A DNA stretch of 64,000 nucleotides from Cellvibrio mixtus subsp. mixtus J3-8 (GCF_000766945.1 NZ_KN266210.1:61922-125921); one strand, 5' to 3'; positions 1-9,959 are shown, counted from the stretch's first letter. Notes: a model not told the origin generated them from the letters alone. Translations and numbers: made by a program.

Positions 1-26
1 AATTATCTGATAAGAAAAATTTTTAA

Positions 27-560
27 CTACTCGCGCCCCGCCAATTTTTCTTTCCGTTTTTGTGCGCGCCGCAATGCAAAAAACTCACTCAGCTGATGCT
101 GGCATCGAGAAGCCAACAGGCCGTTGGAATAATCCACGCGATGATTGAAATAATCGTTATCTAATAATTGTGATTTACTCACAACCGCTCCGGCTTTTGG
201 TTCGGTTGTACCAAATACTAACCGCGCAATACGCGCATGCACCAAAGCCCCAACACACATAGTGCACGGCTCCAGGGTTACATAAATAGTGGAATCAATT
301 AAGCGATAATTCCGGATGTGATTGGCCGCCTGCCGCAAAGCAACAATTTCCGCATGCGCAGTAGGATCATTGGCGGTAATCGGTTGGTTAAAACCTTCTC
401 CCAGAATTGCGCCGTCTTTTACAATCACAGCCCCCACTGGCACCTCACCCAATGCCTCGCCTTTCGCCGCCAAACTGATCGCATATTCCATCCAGCGAAT
501 ATCTGCCGCCGGGAATTCCGGTGCCGGACTTACAACAATATTTTGTTCATCACTACTCAC
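27..560 (-). CDS. tadA: tRNA-specific adenosine deaminase TadA
   Basis: This cytoplasmic zinc enzyme deaminates the wobble adenosine-34 of tRNA-Arg(ACG) to inosine. The cytidine-deaminase fold signatures are plain: HAE at residues 69-71 (zinc ligand plus catalytic Glu) and PCTMC at 98-102 (two zinc Cys). The 177-residue length is slightly above the usual 150-170. The extra length is a poorly conserved N-terminus, and Met24 (start of the MEYAISLA helix) is a possible alternative start. The annotated start overlaps the stop of the DUF1653 gene by four bases (ATGA), which argues for translational coupling and for this start. It is the last gene of a four-gene minus-strand run. Confidence 0.95.
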   Translation of the reverse strand: MSSDEQNIVVSPAPEFPAADIRWMEYAISLAAKGEALGEVPVGAVIVKDGAILGEGFNQPITANDPTAHAEIVALRQAANHIRNYRLIDSTIYVTLEPCTMCVGALVHARIARLVFGTTEPKAGAVVSKSQLLDNDYFNHRVDYSNGLLASRCQHQLSEFFALRRAQKRKEKLAGRE

Positions 561-826
561 GAACTTTTCTCTTCTACCACAGAAGCTAAATAATTTACCT
601 GTTCTGCCGCTGTAAGCTCTCGCACCAACCGAAAACGGGGGATGGTTTCACCGGCAATTTCTACCGACTCGGTGAACATCTCCAGTGGTCGAACCCACCA
701 GGAATAATCGCCGTACAAGCAGCGATAAAATACTAACGGCTCCCGCGTTTCACTGTGCGTTGCCACTTGAAACACAAAATAATCATTACCTTTGTAATGG
801 CGATATAAACCCGGTTTCAAACCCAT
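557..826 (-). CDS. DUF1653 family protein
   Basis: This 89-residue soluble protein matches the DUF1653 pattern: an N-terminal GLYRHYKGNDYFV strand, a central LVFYRCLYGD segment and a WWVRPLEMF segment. The family has a small beta-rich fold and no established biochemical role. Its ATG directly abuts the stop codon of the upstream CoA transferase and its stop overlaps the tadA start, so it is almost certainly co-transcribed with both. A link to tRNA modification or CoA metabolism would be guilt by association only. Confidence 0.85.
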   Translation of the reverse strand: MGLKPGLYRHYKGNDYFVFQVATHSETREPLVFYRCLYGDYSWWVRPLEMFTESVEIAGETIPRFRLVRELTAAEQVNYLASVVEEKSS

Positions 827-2026
827 TTAAATAACACCTGATGTTTTTAATTCCTGAATTTTTTCCGGCGATAAATGTAATACCGACTGTAAAATTTCTT
901 GCGTATGGCTACCAACATCCACGCCGGGCCAATCAGTGCGGCCGGGAGTATCAGAAAGTTTTGGCAGGATCGCCGGGATCTTCAACGGCTTGCCATTGAT
1001 CTCCACCTGTTCGAACATACCGCGCGCATTAAAATGCGGATCGGCAAACATATCCTGCACATTATAAATGGGCCCGGCAGGCACGCGCGCCGTTTCCAGC
1101 AATTGCAAAATCTCATCAGCGTTTTTGCTCATACACCAGGCTGCAAGTGCATTATCAATTTCCAATTCATGTTGCACACGTCCGGCGTTATTGGCCATGC
1201 GCGGGTCACGCGCCATTTCCGGATGACCGGCAACTTCCATCAAGCGCTGGAAAATGGAATCGCCATTACCACCAATCACTACATACTTTCCATTTTTGCA
1301 GCGATAGGTATTGGTAGGAACAATCCCCGTCACCGTAGTTCCCGATGGCTCGCGCACCACACCCGCACCAGAAAATTCCGGTACTACCGCCTCCATTAAA
1401 TTAAACATGGATTCGTACAAAGCCACATCGACCACCTGCCCTGTACCGTCAGTATTTTTTTCGCGCTCCAGCAACGCCAATGCAATCCCGAGTGCAGCGT
1501 GAATACCGGAAATAGTATCGCCAATACTTAAATTGGGGCGCACCGGTGCTTGATCCGGGAAACCATTTACATAGCGAAATCCGCTCATACCTTCACACAC
1601 TGACGCAAAACCGGGTTTGCTCGCATAAGGGCCTGTTTGGCCATAACCGGAAATGCGCGCATAAATAATGCCGGGATTGGTTTTTTTAATTTCTTCCGGC
1701 CCTAATCCCCAAGCCTCCATAACGCCCGGGCGAAAATTTTCAATCACAACGTCAGCACTATCAATTAATTGTCGTGCGATTGTTTGGGCTTCCGGCTTTT
1801 TTAAATCCAGAGTGATGCTTTTTTTATTGCGGCCAATACTGCGCCACCAATGCGAAGTGCCATTTTCCAATACCCGCCAGCCGCGAATTGGATCGCCTTC
1901 AGGCGGTTCAATTTTAATAACTTCAGCACCGAAATAACCGAGCATACAACCGGCAAAAGGCCCGGCGAGTAATTGGCCAATTTCAATAACACGAATACCA
2001 TCCAAGGGGCGACGGGCATTACTCAT
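827..2026 (-). CDS. CaiB/BaiF family CoA transferase
   Basis: This is a class III acyl-CoA transferase, moving CoA between carboxylic acids through an aspartyl-CoA thioester. The fold signatures are visible: an N-terminal RVIEIGQLLAGPF motif, IKIEPPEGDPIRGW, and SIGDTISG, whose Asp (about residue 170) corresponds to the nucleophile of formyl-CoA transferase. Its 399 residues are normal for the family. I start at ATG 2026 (MSNARRPL) rather than an in-frame TTG at 2044, because the ATG gives the canonical N-terminus. The substrate cannot be told from sequence. It follows a quinone reductase gene with almost no gap, so both may serve one carboxylic-acid catabolic route. Confidence 0.88.
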   Translation of the reverse strand: MSNARRPLDGIRVIEIGQLLAGPFAGCMLGYFGAEVIKIEPPEGDPIRGWRVLENGTSHWWRSIGRNKKSITLDLKKPEAQTIARQLIDSADVVIENFRPGVMEAWGLGPEEIKKTNPGIIYARISGYGQTGPYASKPGFASVCEGMSGFRYVNGFPDQAPVRPNLSIGDTISGIHAALGIALALLEREKNTDGTGQVVDVALYESMFNLMEAVVPEFSGAGVVREPSGTTVTGIVPTNTYRCKNGKYVVIGGNGDSIFQRLMEVAGHPEMARDPRMANNAGRVQHELEIDNALAAWCMSKNADEILQLLETARVPAGPIYNVQDMFADPHFNARGMFEQVEINGKPLKIPAILPKLSDTPGRTDWPGVDVGSHTQEILQSVLHLSPEKIQELKTSGVI

Positions 2027-2040
2027 ACATAATTTCTCTT

Positions 2041-3027
2041 TCAAAGAGGCGAATTAACAGTCAGGATTATTTTGCCGATATGCCGATTCGATTCCATGCG
2101 TTCATGCGCGTTTACCACTTCAGCAAACGGGAACATTGAATCAATCACCGGTTTAATTTTTTTCGAATTTAATAACGGCCAAACCTGTTCTTCCAATTCT
2201 TGCGCAATGCGCGCTTTGGCTTCCGTTGATTGTGCCCGCAAGGTAGATCCAGTCAGGGTCAAACGTTTCAACATCAATGGCATTAAATCAATAGTAACTT
2301 TACTACCCGTTAAAAACGCAATATTAATGATACGCCCCTCTTTTGCCGCCGCTGAAAAATTACGCTGAATGTAATCACCACCGACCATATCCAGAATCAC
2401 ATTAGCGCCCTGACCTGCGGTTAATTCTTTTATCGCCGCCACAAAATCCTGTTCGCGATAATTAATGGCTGTCGCATCCAGATTTTCTATCGCCCGGCAT
2501 TTTTCAGTCGAGCCCGCAGTAGCAACTACATTTACACCAAAAGCGCGAGCCAACTGAATGGCGCTGGTGCCGATACCGCTGGCACCACCGTGAATTAATA
2601 AGGTTTCACCTGTTTTTAATTGCGCGCGCTGAAATAAGTTATGCCAGACAGTGAAAAAAGTTTCCGGAAGTGCTGCCGCTTCGACGTAAGAAAAACCTTC
2701 AGGTAAGGGCAAACACTGGGTTTCCGGGGCCACCACATATTCTGCGTAACCGCCGCCATTGACCAACGCGCAAATTTTATCGCCTTTTTGCCAACGTGTT
2801 ACTTTCGCACCGCAGGCAACAATTTCACCGGCAACTTCTAACCCTAATATGGGCGATGCATCAGCCGGAGGTGGATACAACCCCTGGCGCTGCAAAATGT
2901 CCGGGCGATTAATACCGGCGGCGTGAACGCGGATTAAAACGTTGTTCGCTGATGGCAATGGAACATCACCTTCGCTGATAAAAAGTTGTGATGCATCACC
3001 GGGATTTTGGGTGGCTATGTGTTTCAT
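2041..3027 (-). CDS. NAD(P)H quinone oxidoreductase, PIG3-like (zinc-free MDR family)
   Basis: This 328-residue medium-chain dehydrogenase/reductase lacks the zinc-binding cysteines of alcohol dehydrogenases. It carries the GroES-like N-terminal half (IRVHAAGINRPDILQRQG, the PIG3 signature) and a Rossmann nucleotide loop, HGGASGIGTSAIQLA, near residue 150. The family reduces quinones or other activated alkenes with NADPH. It is the first gene of the run continuing into the CoA transferase, DUF1653 and tadA. The physiological substrate is unknown. Confidence 0.88.
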   Translation of the reverse strand: MKHIATQNPGDASQLFISEGDVPLPSANNVLIRVHAAGINRPDILQRQGLYPPPADASPILGLEVAGEIVACGAKVTRWQKGDKICALVNGGGYAEYVVAPETQCLPLPEGFSYVEAAALPETFFTVWHNLFQRAQLKTGETLLIHGGASGIGTSAIQLARAFGVNVVATAGSTEKCRAIENLDATAINYREQDFVAAIKELTAGQGANVILDMVGGDYIQRNFSAAAKEGRIINIAFLTGSKVTIDLMPLMLKRLTLTGSTLRAQSTEAKARIAQELEEQVWPLLNSKKIKPVIDSMFPFAEVVNAHERMESNRHIGKIILTVNSPL

Positions 3028-3070
3028 GGTTGCGAATTAACGGTAATTTATTTAGCAAAAGTTATGCGTT

Positions 3071-3121
3071 GCTTGTTGGGTTACGTAACTCGTTGTACTC
3101 GTTCCTAACCCAACCTACGTT
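3071..3121. repeat. REP-like palindromic intergenic repeat
   Basis: A perfect 9-bp inverted repeat, GTTGGGTTA at 3075-3083 and TAACCCAAC at 3106-3114, flanks a 22-base spacer that itself holds a tandem ACTCGTT. The outer edge reads CCTACGT. This resembles the dispersed 'GTAGGTTGGGTTA...TAACCCAAC' palindromes found between genes in many proteobacteria. It sits between pdxH and the quinone reductase gene. No second copy was noticed in the window, so the dispersed-repeat label rests on resemblance. Confidence 0.5.
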
Positions 3122-3129
3122 AGTGTTAC

Positions 3130-3774
3130 TCAGGGTTCGAGGCGCTGGATTAACCAGGTGCGGTCTTGTTGCAATTTGTATTCGAAGCGGTCGTGCAAAC
3201 GTGCGGCACCACCCTGCCAGAATTCAATTTGATGGGGCTTCACGCGGAAGCCGCCCCAAAAATCGGGCAGAGGAACTTCGCCTTTGGCAAATTTATTTTT
3301 CATCGATTCGAATTGTTGCATTAATAATGCGCGCGATGAAATAGGTTTACTTTGTTGTGATGCCCATGCACCTAGCTGGCTATCGCGCGGGCGCGTCACA
3401 AAATATTTCAACACTTCCGCGGTCGATAATTGCTCTGCCACGCCACACACTTTTACCTGGCGCTCCAGGAAATACCATGGGAAATGCAAACTGATTTTCG
3501 GGTTTTGTTTTAAATCCTGCGCTTTACGGCTATTCAGGTTGGTGTAAAACACAAAACCTTTTTCATCCATATGCTTCAACAACACAATACGTTGCGAAGG
3601 CTGGCCTGTTGCATCCACCGTTGCAATGGTCATCGCATTGGGGTCAGGAATGCCGGATTTTATGGTTTGCTCCATCCAGAGGTTGAATTGTGCAAACGGG
3701 TTTGCCGCTAGATCTGCAAAGTCCAAACCACCTTGCGTATATTCGCGCCGAAAATCTTCGAGTTTTAATTCCAT
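3130..3774 (-). CDS. pdxH: Pyridoxamine/pyridoxine 5'-phosphate oxidase
   Basis: This FMN enzyme makes pyridoxal 5'-phosphate from PNP or PMP in the last salvage/biosynthesis step. The N-terminal [10 protein letters not shown], the central [21 protein letters not shown]/phosphate-binding strand, the LNSRKAQDL segment and the C-terminal RLHDRFEY...WLIQRLEP signature are all present. I choose ATG 3774 (MELKLEDF), giving 214 residues, over the upstream in-frame ATG at 3792, because homologous proteins begin just before the FRREY motif. Neither start has a strong Shine-Dalgarno. It appears to be transcribed alone. Confidence 0.95.
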   Translation of the reverse strand: MELKLEDFRREYTQGGLDFADLAANPFAQFNLWMEQTIKSGIPDPNAMTIATVDATGQPSQRIVLLKHMDEKGFVFYTNLNSRKAQDLKQNPKISLHFPWYFLERQVKVCGVAEQLSTAEVLKYFVTRPRDSQLGAWASQQSKPISSRALLMQQFESMKNKFAKGEVPLPDFWGGFRVKPHQIEFWQGGAARLHDRFEYKLQQDRTWLIQRLEP

Positions 3775-3857
3775 AACGCGGCCCCGCCACATTGATCAGT
3801 GAATAGACGCAGATATAAGGCGATTCTTTTCTGCGCTGCTATCAAACAGTATGGGAT

Positions 3858-3925
3858 AAAAAATAAGAAAGCCTGAATCCGGCGTGTTTGTACTTAACTG
3901 TTAGCACTCAACAACGGACTCAGGC
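3858..3925 (-). terminator. Rho-independent terminator (long loop)
   Basis: On the minus strand, GCCTGAGTCCG (3925-3915) pairs with CGGATTCAGGC (3881-3871) through 11 positions including one G-U pair. A T-rich tail follows at 3870-3857. The loop is long (33 bases). It lies downstream of the unknown membrane protein gene ending at 4005 and upstream of pdxH, separating the two units. Confidence 0.55.
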
Positions 3926-4004
3926 TCAGGTGCATATAGTACTGTATTTCAGCGCATGGCTAAAATCGCAGCAGACTACCGTGAGGACAGGGAATCAACA
4001 GGTT

Positions 4005-4562
4005 TCAGGAAATATCCGGCTTGTAGCTCCATTTAGGCGTAATTAATAGCAGCAAAACTGATATCACCGCCGCCGCTATTGAAAGCCACAATGCAATCGA
4101 CATTTCACTAATACGCTCAGGGTATATTTTTGCAGCAGCACCCAGGCCAATCACATTACCGCCAATTACCAGGATAATTGCTGCATAGTCGTGGAAACGC
4201 CGCGCTTTATTTGCACTCTGGGACCATTTCTCATGGGTGTTATAACTCGGCAACTGCTCATGGGCATCATTCAATTGTTCGAGTGCCGATAAAAACCGGC
4301 GCAAATTGGATATCGCCCGCTCCGCCTTGTAATTTAAAAATGCGAGGCAAATAGAAGCCACCGGAAAACCGGCCAACAGCCATTCAATAGGCACCTGCGC
4401 ATTACTTTCACTGGGCTTGAGCGCGACCAATGCTGCCAACAAACTCACCACTAAGGTCACATAGAGTGCGAGCGCTTGCTGTCGCTGGTTAATACGCGCA
4501 TTCACTTCCTGATAGGCGGCAATAAAACGGTAATTGGCATCTACCACGTATTTTGTTGTCAT
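4005..4562 (-). CDS. Unknown four-helix membrane protein
   Basis: I do not recognise this 185-residue protein. It has a polar N-terminus (about 25 residues) and a hydrophobic helix near 31-50. A second helix around 61-78 is followed by a charged, helical cytoplasmic-type segment (about 80-125, with ERAISNLRRFLSALEQL). Two more helices lie near 127-145 and 155-178. This resembles the general plan of small SLATT-like or RipA-like membrane proteins, but no diagnostic motif is visible. A GGAAAAAACTG element precedes the ATG. It sits between two terminator-like hairpins, so it is probably monocistronic. Confidence 0.7.
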   Translation of the reverse strand: MTTKYVVDANYRFIAAYQEVNARINQRQQALALYVTLVVSLLAALVALKPSESNAQVPIEWLLAGFPVASICLAFLNYKAERAISNLRRFLSALEQLNDAHEQLPSYNTHEKWSQSANKARRFHDYAAIILVIGGNVIGLGAAAKIYPERISEMSIALWLSIAAAVISVLLLLITPKWSYKPDIS

Positions 4563-4591
4563 CAGTTTTTTCCAAAAAAAAAATCCAACAG

Positions 4592-4626
4592 AAAAAACAA
4601 GGGCGCATCCGGCGCCCTTGTTTTTT
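4592..4626 (-). terminator. Rho-independent terminator (symmetric)
   Basis: A perfect 15-bp inverted repeat (AAAAAACAAGGGCGC at 4592-4606, complement at 4612-4626) surrounds a 5-base loop, giving a GC stem with a U6 tail in either direction. It ends the peroxiredoxin transcript (stop at 4681). A second 8-bp hairpin (4638-4660, TTTCTATC arms) lies between it and the gene. Confidence 0.9.
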
Positions 4627-4680
4627 AACGATGTATTTTTCTATCCGTGACAGATAGAAATTTGCGCATGACCGCGACGT

Positions 4681-5319
4681 TTATCCACGCGGGTCGGGAG
4701 TGAGTCGCAGGTATGGCTTGACTGCTTTATAACCTTTGGGGAAACGGCGCGCGATTTCATCCGCATCTTGCAGCGCAGGGACAATCACCACATCTTCGCC
4801 CGGCTTCCAGTTGCCCGGAGTTGCTACTTTGTGATGCTCGGTTAATTGCAGGGAATCAATCACGCGCAGGATTTCGTCAAAGTTACGACCGGTACTTGCA
4901 GGGTAAGTAATGATCAAACGGATTTTTTTCGCGGGATCAATGATAAACAGCGAACGTACCGTCAAGGTCGCGTTGGCATTCGGATGGATCATGTCGTAAA
5001 GGCTGGAGACTTTGCGATCCGCGTCCGCAAGAATCGGGAAGTTCACCTGGGTCAATTGGGTTTCATTAATGTCATTGATCCACTTGTTATGGGAATCCAC
5101 CGGGTCAACGCTCAGCGCGATCGCTTTTACATTGCGCTTGGTAAATTCGTCTTTCAGTTTGGCAGTCAGGCCCAATTCGGTGGTGCACACCGGGGTGAAA
5201 TCCGCCGGGTGAGAAAACAACACACCCCAGCTATCGCCAAGCCATTGGTGAAAACTAATCGGGCCCTGAGTGGACTCCTGAACAAAATCCGGTGCTTCAT
5301 CACCTAAACGTAAGCTCAT
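4681..5319 (-). CDS. 1-Cys peroxiredoxin (Prx6 family)
   Basis: This thiol peroxidase reduces H2O2 and organic peroxides. The active site PADFTPVC has the peroxidatic Cys at residue 45. It is the only cysteine in all 212 residues, so the enzyme must use an external reductant. The C-terminal extension (TPGNWKPGEDVVIVP...) is typical of the Prx6 subfamily. A near-perfect Shine-Dalgarno (AAAGGAGGC) precedes the ATG, predicting strong translation. A 13-bp palindrome lies 25 bases upstream. Confidence 0.95.
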   Translation of the reverse strand: MSLRLGDEAPDFVQESTQGPISFHQWLGDSWGVLFSHPADFTPVCTTELGLTAKLKDEFTKRNVKAIALSVDPVDSHNKWINDINETQLTQVNFPILADADRKVSSLYDMIHPNANATLTVRSLFIIDPAKKIRLIITYPASTGRNFDEILRVIDSLQLTEHHKVATPGNWKPGEDVVIVPALQDADEIARRFPKGYKAVKPYLRLTPDPRG

Positions 5320-5344
5320 TCTCGCCTCCTTTGGCTTTTTATTG

Positions 5345-5357
5345 ACAGATAATCTGT
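5345..5357. promoter_or_regulatory. Palindrome upstream of peroxiredoxin gene
   Basis: ACAGAT-A-ATCTGT is a perfect 6-bp inverted repeat with a one-base centre, 26-38 bases before the peroxiredoxin start codon. The position suits an operator near the transcription start. It does not fit the OxyR consensus well, so the regulator is unassigned. Confidence 0.35.
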
Positions 5358-5576
5358 TGAAATAACAACTTGTAAGTGAGGGCTAATGGTAGGCGGCCCG
5401 CCAAAGATCGAAAAGGATTTTTTTGGACTTTGCTTAGAACCAAATGCGCTCACACCAAAAGTTATAAGTACATAAAAACTTAGTATTTCCAATGATTAAA
5501 GCGACTGGTTAGGATGCGAGCACGCTAACAAAGCGCCCAAGCAAGAGCATGAAAAACCAGACAACTGGACCTTATA

Positions 5577-6542
5577 ATGAAAATCCGCGATCTCGATTTA
5601 TCCGATAGCCCTGTAAACCAGGAGCATGAAGCCCTCGGCCTTCCTCCCGTAGAACAAATCCCGCTCCATCCTGTCATCCGCACCGCCGTATGGTTCGCTT
5701 CACTTACCCTGGTCGGGTTGGTTGTACTGGGCTTGTTCCATCTCTTTGGCGGCAGCTGGCAAGAAGGCGTGGACAGCATCAAAACTACCCTTGACGATTC
5801 CATGTTCTGGAACGCATTGCTCGTCGGTTTATTAGCGCAAATTGTCGATGGTGCACTCGGAATGGCTTACGGCCTGACCTCAACCAGTTTCCTGTTGGCC
5901 ACCGGGGCATCACCCGCATTAGCCAGCGCGTCTGTCCATATGGCAGAAGTATTTACGACCGGCGTATCCGGAATATCCCACGCCAAATTTGGCAATGTAG
6001 ATAAAAAGCTTTTCTTGCGCCTGTTGATTCCCGGGATTATCGGCGGCTTGCTCGGCGCACTGCTGGTTACCCAAATTGATGGCAAAACCCTCAAGCCGTT
6101 TATCACCGTCTATTTATTACTGATGGGCGTTTATGTATTGAGCAAAGCCTTCCGCAAGCATATCGCTACCCGCAAAGGCGAACCCAAACACGTCGCCAAG
6201 CTGGCATTGCTCGGCGGTTTTGTGGATACCTCTGGCGGCGGCGGTTGGGGCCCGGTTGTTACAACAACCCTGGTAGGAACAGGTCACGATCCGCGCACCA
6301 CCATTGGCTCGGTAAACTTTGCCGAATTTTTCCTGACGCTCACCAGTGCAGCTTCTTTATTCATCCTGGTCGATGAAACCATCTGGCATGTGGTTGCAGG
6401 TCTGATCATTGGCGGCTTGTTTGCTGCGCCTTTCGCCGCGTATGCGTGCAAAAAGTTCTCGACCAGAACCTTGCTGATTTTGGTGGGATTATTGATTAGC
6501 GGAATTTCGATTTTTAATTTGTATAAAGCATTAGCCGGTTGA
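5577..6542 (+). CDS. TauE/SafE family sulfite/organosulfonate exporter-like permease
   Basis: This is a 321-residue inner-membrane protein with about eight hydrophobic segments. It has the two internally repeated TauE signatures: GLLAQIVDGALGMAYG (about residue 84) and LLGGFVDTSGGGGWGPV (about 211). The family is assigned to export of sulfite, sulfoacetate or related anions; the substrate is not decidable here. The ATG at 5577 has only a weak Shine-Dalgarno. A hydrophilic N-terminus of about 35 residues precedes the first helix. It is monocistronic, closed by a strong terminator. Confidence 0.88.
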   Translation: MKIRDLDLSDSPVNQEHEALGLPPVEQIPLHPVIRTAVWFASLTLVGLVVLGLFHLFGGSWQEGVDSIKTTLDDSMFWNALLVGLLAQIVDGALGMAYGLTSTSFLLATGASPALASASVHMAEVFTTGVSGISHAKFGNVDKKLFLRLLIPGIIGGLLGALLVTQIDGKTLKPFITVYLLLMGVYVLSKAFRKHIATRKGEPKHVAKLALLGGFVDTSGGGGWGPVVTTTLVGTGHDPRTTIGSVNFAEFFLTLTSAASLFILVDETIWHVVAGLIIGGLFAAPFAAYACKKFSTRTLLILVGLLISGISIFNLYKALAG

Positions 6543-6565
6543 TAACCGGTTTCCCACTCGATTTC

Positions 6566-6599
6566 AAAAATCAGGCAGCACCAGGCTGCCTGATTTTTT
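6566..6599 (+). terminator. Rho-independent terminator
   Basis: The stem AATCAGGCAGC/GCTGCCTGATT with a 5-base loop (ACCAG) and a T6 tail lies 24 bases after the TauE-family stop codon. Confidence 0.92.
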
Positions 6600-6703
6600 C
6601 ATTCCCGTACACAAAACAACCCGTTAAATTCCAGCCTTTACCCTCCTCCGATTTCCCGTAGAATACGACCTCTTTTTGACCCACGATTACCCGGTTTACA
6701 CCT

Positions 6704-9364
6704 ATGTCCAATACCCTCGAAGCCAATGACAGCCATACCCCCATGATGCAGCAATACTTGCGTATCAAAGCCCAGCATAAAGATGAGCTGGTTTTTTATC
6801 GCATGGGGGACTTTTATGAGCTGTTTTTTGACGATGCCAAAAAGGCGTCGGAGCTTCTGGATGTCACCCTGACCGCGCGCGGCAAATCGAATGGCGAACC
6901 GATTCCCATGGCGGGAATTCCGTTCCATGCCGCCGATGGCTACCTGGCCAAACTGGTGAAGGCCGGCGTGTCTGTTGCTATCTGTGAGCAAGTGGGTGAC
7001 CCGGCCACCAGCAAAGGCCCCGTTGAACGCAAAGTCATGCGTATCGTTACACCGGGTACGGTGAGCGATGAAGCGTTGCTCGATTCACGTCGCGATAATT
7101 TATTGGTGGCGCTACATCAATCCGGCGAGACATTTGGTATCGCTTCGTTAGATATGGCAAGTGGCCGCTTCCTGGTATTGGAAGTGGAAGGGCTCGAATC
7201 GGCGTTAGGTGAGTTGCAGCGCTTGAGTCCGGCAGAATTATTAATTAGCGATCACATCACCACGCCATCACTCGTAGAAAATCGTAAAGGTCTACGCCGC
7301 CGCGGCCCGTGGGAATTTGATCTGGAAACAGCCGAGCGTTTATTGATCCAGCAATTTGCGACCAAAGACCTTGCGGGTTTTGGTTGCGATCATTTAAAAA
7401 CTGCCATTTGCGCCGCCGGTTGTTTATTGAGTTATGCGCGCGAAACCCAACGCACAGCCCTGCCCCATGTGCGCAGCCTCGCCCATGAAAATCGTGATGA
7501 AGCAGTAATTATGGATGCAGCTACGCGCCGCAACCTGGAATTGGATACCAATTTAAATGGCGGCGATGAGCACACGTTATTTTCGGTATTAAATCGCGCT
7601 GCAACGAGTATGGGCAGCCGCCTGTTGCGTCGCTGGTTGAATCGCCCGTTGCGCGATCTGGATTTATTGATTGGCCGCCAGGACGCAATTGCCGAATTAC
7701 AACACAATTATGCGTTTGAAGTATTTAATGGAATTTTAAAACGCGTCGGCGATATGGAACGTATTTTGGGGCGACTTGCGTTACGCTCGGCGCGCCCGCG
7801 CGATTTATCGCGTTTGTTGATGTCGATTGCAACTTATCCTGAATTACAAAATGAATTAGCCAGTAAAAAATCGTCGCAGTTAAAAAATCTTGCACAACAA
7901 ATTTCGACATTTCCGGATTTGGTTGGTTTGCTCTCGCGCGCGATTATTGAAAACCCACCGGTGGTGATCCGCGATGGTGGCGTTATTGCAGAAGGTTACG
8001 ATGCCGAGTTGGATGACTTGCGCAACATCAGCACTAACGCCGGCCAATATTTATTGGACCTGGAAACTCGCGAGCGCGAACGCACCGGTATTCCTACATT
8101 AAAAGTGGGTTACAACCGTGTGCATGGTTATTTTATTGAATTGACTTCCGCACAATCAGAAAAAGCACCCGCAGATTATATTCGCCGCCAGACGCTTAAA
8201 AATGCCGAGCGTTACATCACACCCGAATTAAAAGAATTTGAAGATAAGGCACTTTCCGCCCAGAGCCGCGCGCTTGCACGTGAGAAGGCACTTTATGAAG
8301 CATTGATTGACACATTGAATGCAGAATTAATTCCATTACAAGATTCCGCTAACGCCGTTGCAGAATTGGATGTGATTGCAACACTGTCCGAACGCGCCGA
8401 TGCGCTTGGTTTTTGTAAACCGGCATTATCGCTCACCGCAGGAATTCATATCACCGGTGGACGCCATCCGGTAGTAGAACAAGTGACCAGCGCGCCGTTT
8501 GTTCCCAATGATCTGGAATTTAATCCGCAGCGCCATATGTTGATCATCACCGGTCCGAACATGGGCGGTAAATCGACTTACATGCGGCAAGCGGCGCTAA
8601 TTACCCTGCTCGCGCACATCGGCAGTTTTGTGCCGGCACAAGCAGCAGACATTGGAATTGTTGATCGCATTTTCACACGTATAGGTTCATCAGATGATCT
8701 CGCCGGTGGTCGCTCGACGTTTATGGTGGAGATGACCGAGACTGCCAATATTTTGCATAACGCCACTGCGCGCAGTTTGGTGTTGATGGATGAAATTGGT
8801 CGCGGCACCAGTACCTTTGATGGTTTGTCTTTGGCGTGGGCTTGTGCAAAACATCTCGCGGAAAAAGTGCGGGCGTTTACATTATTTGCAACACACTATT
8901 TTGAAATTACGACGCTGCCCGAAACAGTGTCCGGCATTGTAAACGTGCATTTAAATGCGACCGAACATAAAGATAATATTGTGTTCCTGCATAAAGTGCA
9001 GGAAGGTCCTGCGAGCAAAAGTTATGGTTTGCAGGTAGCAAAATTAGCGGGCATTCCAACGGTTGTATTAGAAGAAGCGCGGCAGCAATTACATCTGTTG
9101 GAAAATGGTGAGCACCCGCATTCGATTAAATCGGTGGCTGCACCCGTCGTCGAACAAACTGCTTTCACGCAATCTGTACTAACTGCTTCGGAAAATCCGG
9201 CAATACCGGTTGCAGCCGAATCACCATTGCAATCAGGTTTATTCGATACCTTGCCGAATCCTGCAATGGATGCGTTGCGAAAAATTAATCCTGACAACCT
9301 TTCTCCACGCGAAGCACTCGAGCAGTTATATCGTTTGAAAGAACTTTATTCACGTGGAAAATAA
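6704..9364 (+). CDS. mutS: DNA mismatch repair protein MutS
   Basis: This 886-residue protein recognises mismatches and small loops and, with MutL, licenses strand-specific repair. The mismatch-binding domain begins with MMQQYLRIK and contains the [11 protein letters not shown] signature carrying the Phe-X-Glu wedge. The ATPase domain has Walker [14 protein letters not shown] (about residues 614-626), then [14 protein letters not shown], the Walker [17 protein letters not shown] and the FATHYFE switch. A C-terminal dimerisation tail ([16 protein letters not shown]) is intact. Length is normal. The following gene is fdxA, an arrangement familiar from Pseudomonas. Confidence 0.98.
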   Translation: MSNTLEANDSHTPMMQQYLRIKAQHKDELVFYRMGDFYELFFDDAKKASELLDVTLTARGKSNGEPIPMAGIPFHAADGYLAKLVKAGVSVAICEQVGDPATSKGPVERKVMRIVTPGTVSDEALLDSRRDNLLVALHQSGETFGIASLDMASGRFLVLEVEGLESALGELQRLSPAELLISDHITTPSLVENRKGLRRRGPWEFDLETAERLLIQQFATKDLAGFGCDHLKTAICAAGCLLSYARETQRTALPHVRSLAHENRDEAVIMDAATRRNLELDTNLNGGDEHTLFSVLNRAATSMGSRLLRRWLNRPLRDLDLLIGRQDAIAELQHNYAFEVFNGILKRVGDMERILGRLALRSARPRDLSRLLMSIATYPELQNELASKKSSQLKNLAQQISTFPDLVGLLSRAIIENPPVVIRDGGVIAEGYDAELDDLRNISTNAGQYLLDLETRERERTGIPTLKVGYNRVHGYFIELTSAQSEKAPADYIRRQTLKNAERYITPELKEFEDKALSAQSRALAREKALYEALIDTLNAELIPLQDSANAVAELDVIATLSERADALGFCKPALSLTAGIHITGGRHPVVEQVTSAPFVPNDLEFNPQRHMLIITGPNMGGKSTYMRQAALITLLAHIGSFVPAQAADIGIVDRIFTRIGSSDDLAGGRSTFMVEMTETANILHNATARSLVLMDEIGRGTSTFDGLSLAWACAKHLAEKVRAFTLFATHYFEITTLPETVSGIVNVHLNATEHKDNIVFLHKVQEGPASKSYGLQVAKLAGIPTVVLEEARQQLHLLENGEHPHSIKSVAAPVVEQTAFTQSVLTASENPAIPVAAESPLQSGLFDTLPNPAMDALRKINPDNLSPREALEQLYRLKELYSRGK

Positions 9365-9592
9365 TACGCACGGAAAAGCGTGCACACAGATAGATACCCG
9401 GATAAATCAGCACTTAAATAGAAATATTCTCAATTACAGATTTTTCGCTGCAATTTGAAGTGCTTTTCTCGGGTTATTCACGGCAAAAAGCCTACCCAAA
9501 CCGGGCCGGGCTGTTTAGAATGCGCGCTCTTGCGCTGTGCCGTATACCAGTGCGCATTGACTATCGAATTCTGTTACTTGTGGGAGTCTCCT

Positions 9593-9916
9593 ATGACGTT
9601 TGTAGTTGGGGAAAATTGCATCAAATGTAAACACACTGACTGTGTGGAAGTGTGCCCGGTAGATTGCTTCTACGAAGGCCCCAATTTTCTGGTGATTCAC
9701 CCGGACGAATGTATTGATTGCGCCCTGTGCGAACCCGAGTGCCCGGTAGGCGCCATTTTCTCGGAAGACGAGCTTCCGGAAGATCAGGCGGTATTTCTGG
9801 AGCTGAACGCCGAACTGGCCCAGGTATGGCCTAATATCACCGAGATGAAAGAGGCCCCTGCCGACCATGCCGAGTGGGATGGTGTTACTGGCAAACTGCA
9901 ATACCTGGAGCGTTAA
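9593..9916 (+). CDS. fdxA: 7Fe ferredoxin FdxA
   Basis: This is a 107-residue electron carrier with one [3Fe-4S] and one [4Fe-4S] cluster. Cysteines occur at 9, 12, 17, 21, 25, 40, 43, 46 and 50. The first motif ([15 protein letters not shown]) and second ([13 protein letters not shown]) give the 7Fe pattern, with a C-terminal extension typical of Azotobacter FdI-like proteins. I start at ATG 9593, which begins the conserved MTFVVGENC and follows GGGAG, rather than the open frame extending back to 9455. The gene has its own terminator. Confidence 0.96.
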   Translation: MTFVVGENCIKCKHTDCVEVCPVDCFYEGPNFLVIHPDECIDCALCEPECPVGAIFSEDELPEDQAVFLELNAELAQVWPNITEMKEAPADHAEWDGVTGKLQYLER

Positions 9917-9931
9917 TCACCTTCGAATACC

Positions 9932-9959
9932 AAAACCGCGCAAAATGCGCGGTTTTTTT
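9932..9959 (+). terminator. Rho-independent terminator
   Basis: The stem AACCGCGCA/TGCGCGGTT with an AAA loop and a T7 tail lies 15 bases after the fdxA stop codon. Confidence 0.93.

Noticed and set aside
9365-9385. Small GCACG/CGTGC hairpin after mutS
   Set aside because: It has a short stem and no T-run; too weak to call a terminator.
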